A stretch of DNA of 64,000 bases from contig NZ_OMPE01000005.1 in NCBI RefSeq assembly GCF_900312815.1, forward strand, positions 124,001-188,000. The letters are read 5' to 3'. The position numbers and the translations under genes were made by a program. This document shows, one piece after another, positions 63,520 to 64,000 of this stretch; the first letter of the stretch is position 1; the number at the start of each line of letters is the position of its first letter. This DNA is from Aquimarina sp. AU474. Its GTDB lineage: Bacteria; Bacteroidota; Bacteroidia; Flavobacteriales; Flavobacteriaceae. The notes under the pieces were generated by a model that saw only the letters and a list, made by a program, of their open reading frames with translations, did no database searches and was not told the origin of the DNA.

Positions 63520-63924
63520 TTGAATATATCACACATACGTCGTAACTCAGACACTTTAGGAATTATAGCAAGCAGCTTGTGCGTAATACATTGCTTGGTT
63601 ACCCCATTCTTTTTTATAGCTCATACAGGATCAATAATTCTTAAAGATTTACATCCTTTTTGGTGGAGATCATTAGACTTTATTTTTCTAGGGCTTTCTT
63701 TTATGGCGATCCGTAGATCGACCAAAACCAGTTCTAAACCAGAAATGAAATATGCATTTTGGATAAGTTGGCTACTCTTGTTTATTATTGTTGTAAATGA
63801 AAAGCTTGGCATAGTCCCTTTGCCGGAAGAAGCAATTTATATAACCTCTTTGTCATTGGTAGCGTTACATTTCTACAATCTAATATTCTGCCAATGTGAA
63901 CAAAAATGTTGTAAACCTAATTAA
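63520..63924 (+). CDS. MerC-domain membrane protein
   Basis: 134 residues from a TTG; no ATG or GTG is available that keeps the conserved N-terminus. Four membrane segments, with the MerC-type motif SDTLGIIASSLCVIHCLVTP (Cys-x-x-His-Cys) in the first and a Cys-rich C-terminus CQCEQKCCKPN. MerC was named for mercury uptake; chromosomal Bacteroidota relatives next to zinc-regulated genes are more likely involved with zinc or other divalent metals. No mer genes are present. It is 7 bp before the folE paralogue. Confidence 0.82.
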   Translation: MNISHIRRNSDTLGIIASSLCVIHCLVTPFFFIAHTGSIILKDLHPFWWRSLDFIFLGLSFMAIRRSTKTSSKPEMKYAFWISWLLLFIIVVNEKLGIVPLPEEAIYITSLSLVALHFYNLIFCQCEQKCCKPN

Positions 63925-63931
63925 TAGTATT

Positions 63932-64000
63932 ATGAAAAGTAAGGAAATAGAATTGATAGGAGACGCACATATTTCTAATACCACAGAAACTCCTTTACGA
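63932..64000 (+). CDS. folE: Second GTP cyclohydrolase I (N-terminal 23 codons, cut by window edge)
   Basis: The frame reads MKSKEIELIGDAHISNTTET then PLR and runs off the window. The stretch IGDAHISNTTETPLR aligns with LGDNHVATSATTPLR of the complete FolE at 10777, the family's N-terminal signature. It is therefore a FolE1-type paralogue and not FolE2. Cotranscription with merC under the palindromic operator suggests a copy made when metal is short. The call rests on about 20 residues only. Confidence 0.7.
   Translation, partial: MKSKEIELIGDAHISNTTETPLR

Noticed and set aside
63520..63924. Mercury resistance operon
   Set aside because: Only a MerC-like protein is present; no merA, merR, merT or merP, and the partner is a folE paralogue.

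Overview
The window looks like a chromosomal segment of a marine-type Flavobacteriaceae bacterium (Bacteroidota). The grounds are very low G+C; promoters of the form TTTG-N19/20-TAnnTTTG with little Shine-Dalgarno signal; type IX secretion (T9SS) type B C-terminal domains and PorP/SprF proteins; a GSIII-type glutamine synthetase; archaeal/eukaryal-type ProRS; and a curli locus with long Asn/Gln-rich curlins. I would guess an Aquimarina-like genus, but no marker gene settles it. I saw no phage, transposase, integrase or CRISPR array.

Layout. 1-6.1 kb is housekeeping: lpxK (cut by the window edge), a NIF3-like gene with a zinc-ribbon-family gene, a glycosyltransferase, two identical tRNA-Glu, rpsT and proS. 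6.2-10.5 kb encodes surface proteins: a Gly/Tyr- and Ser/Arg-rich lipoprotein, an OmpP1/FadL barrel and a T9SS type B protein. 10.8-15.4 kb runs folE-cysS-yidD-lgt plus a GH5 glycanase. 15.4-16.7 kb holds a TauE-like permease and an Lrp regulator. 16.7-27.7 kb is an adhesin locus: an OmpA/PD40 protein, PorP/SprF and a 2673-residue repeat protein. 28-31.8 kb holds prfA, msrA, purM and small genes. 31.8-38.3 kb is a curli operon transcribed csgA-csgB-csgE-csgF-csgG-(PD40 lipoprotein). 38.6-42 kb is a divergent pair of glutamine synthetases (GSIII and GSII). 43-46.5 kb is a BlaI/M56 sensor locus with a striking triple operator. 46.6-50.2 kb holds apt, tRNA-Arg, a histidine-ladder lipoprotein divergent from a Fur-family gene, and a subtilisin-like lipoprotein.

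The right-hand 14 kb (50.3-64 kb) is the most interesting part. I read it as a zinc-scarcity region. One co-directional run (51.1-59.1 kb) starts with what looks like an iota-class carbonic anhydrase, a class reported to work without zinc. It is followed by a coupled gene resembling a beta-carbonic anhydrase without zinc ligands, a DUF5916 barrel, an HMA-like lipoprotein, DUF6702, HupE, DUF5829, a His-containing lipoprotein and a CobW/COG0523 GTPase. The next block (59.4-64 kb) has an ABC ATPase/permease pair with a His-rich extracytoplasmic loop, a CxxC secreted protein and a two-gene 5'-nucleotidase on one strand. On the other strand are a MerC-like protein and the first 23 codons of a second folE. 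The two arms diverge from a 13-bp palindrome (GCAAC-N3-GTTGC) covering the -33 region of one promoter and lying just upstream of the other -7. A near-identical palindrome lies at 50.3 kb. Together these suggest a Zur-type regulon that swaps or backs up zinc enzymes (carbonic anhydrase, FolE) and handles metal in the envelope. All function calls are by reading motifs and family resemblance; no search was run.
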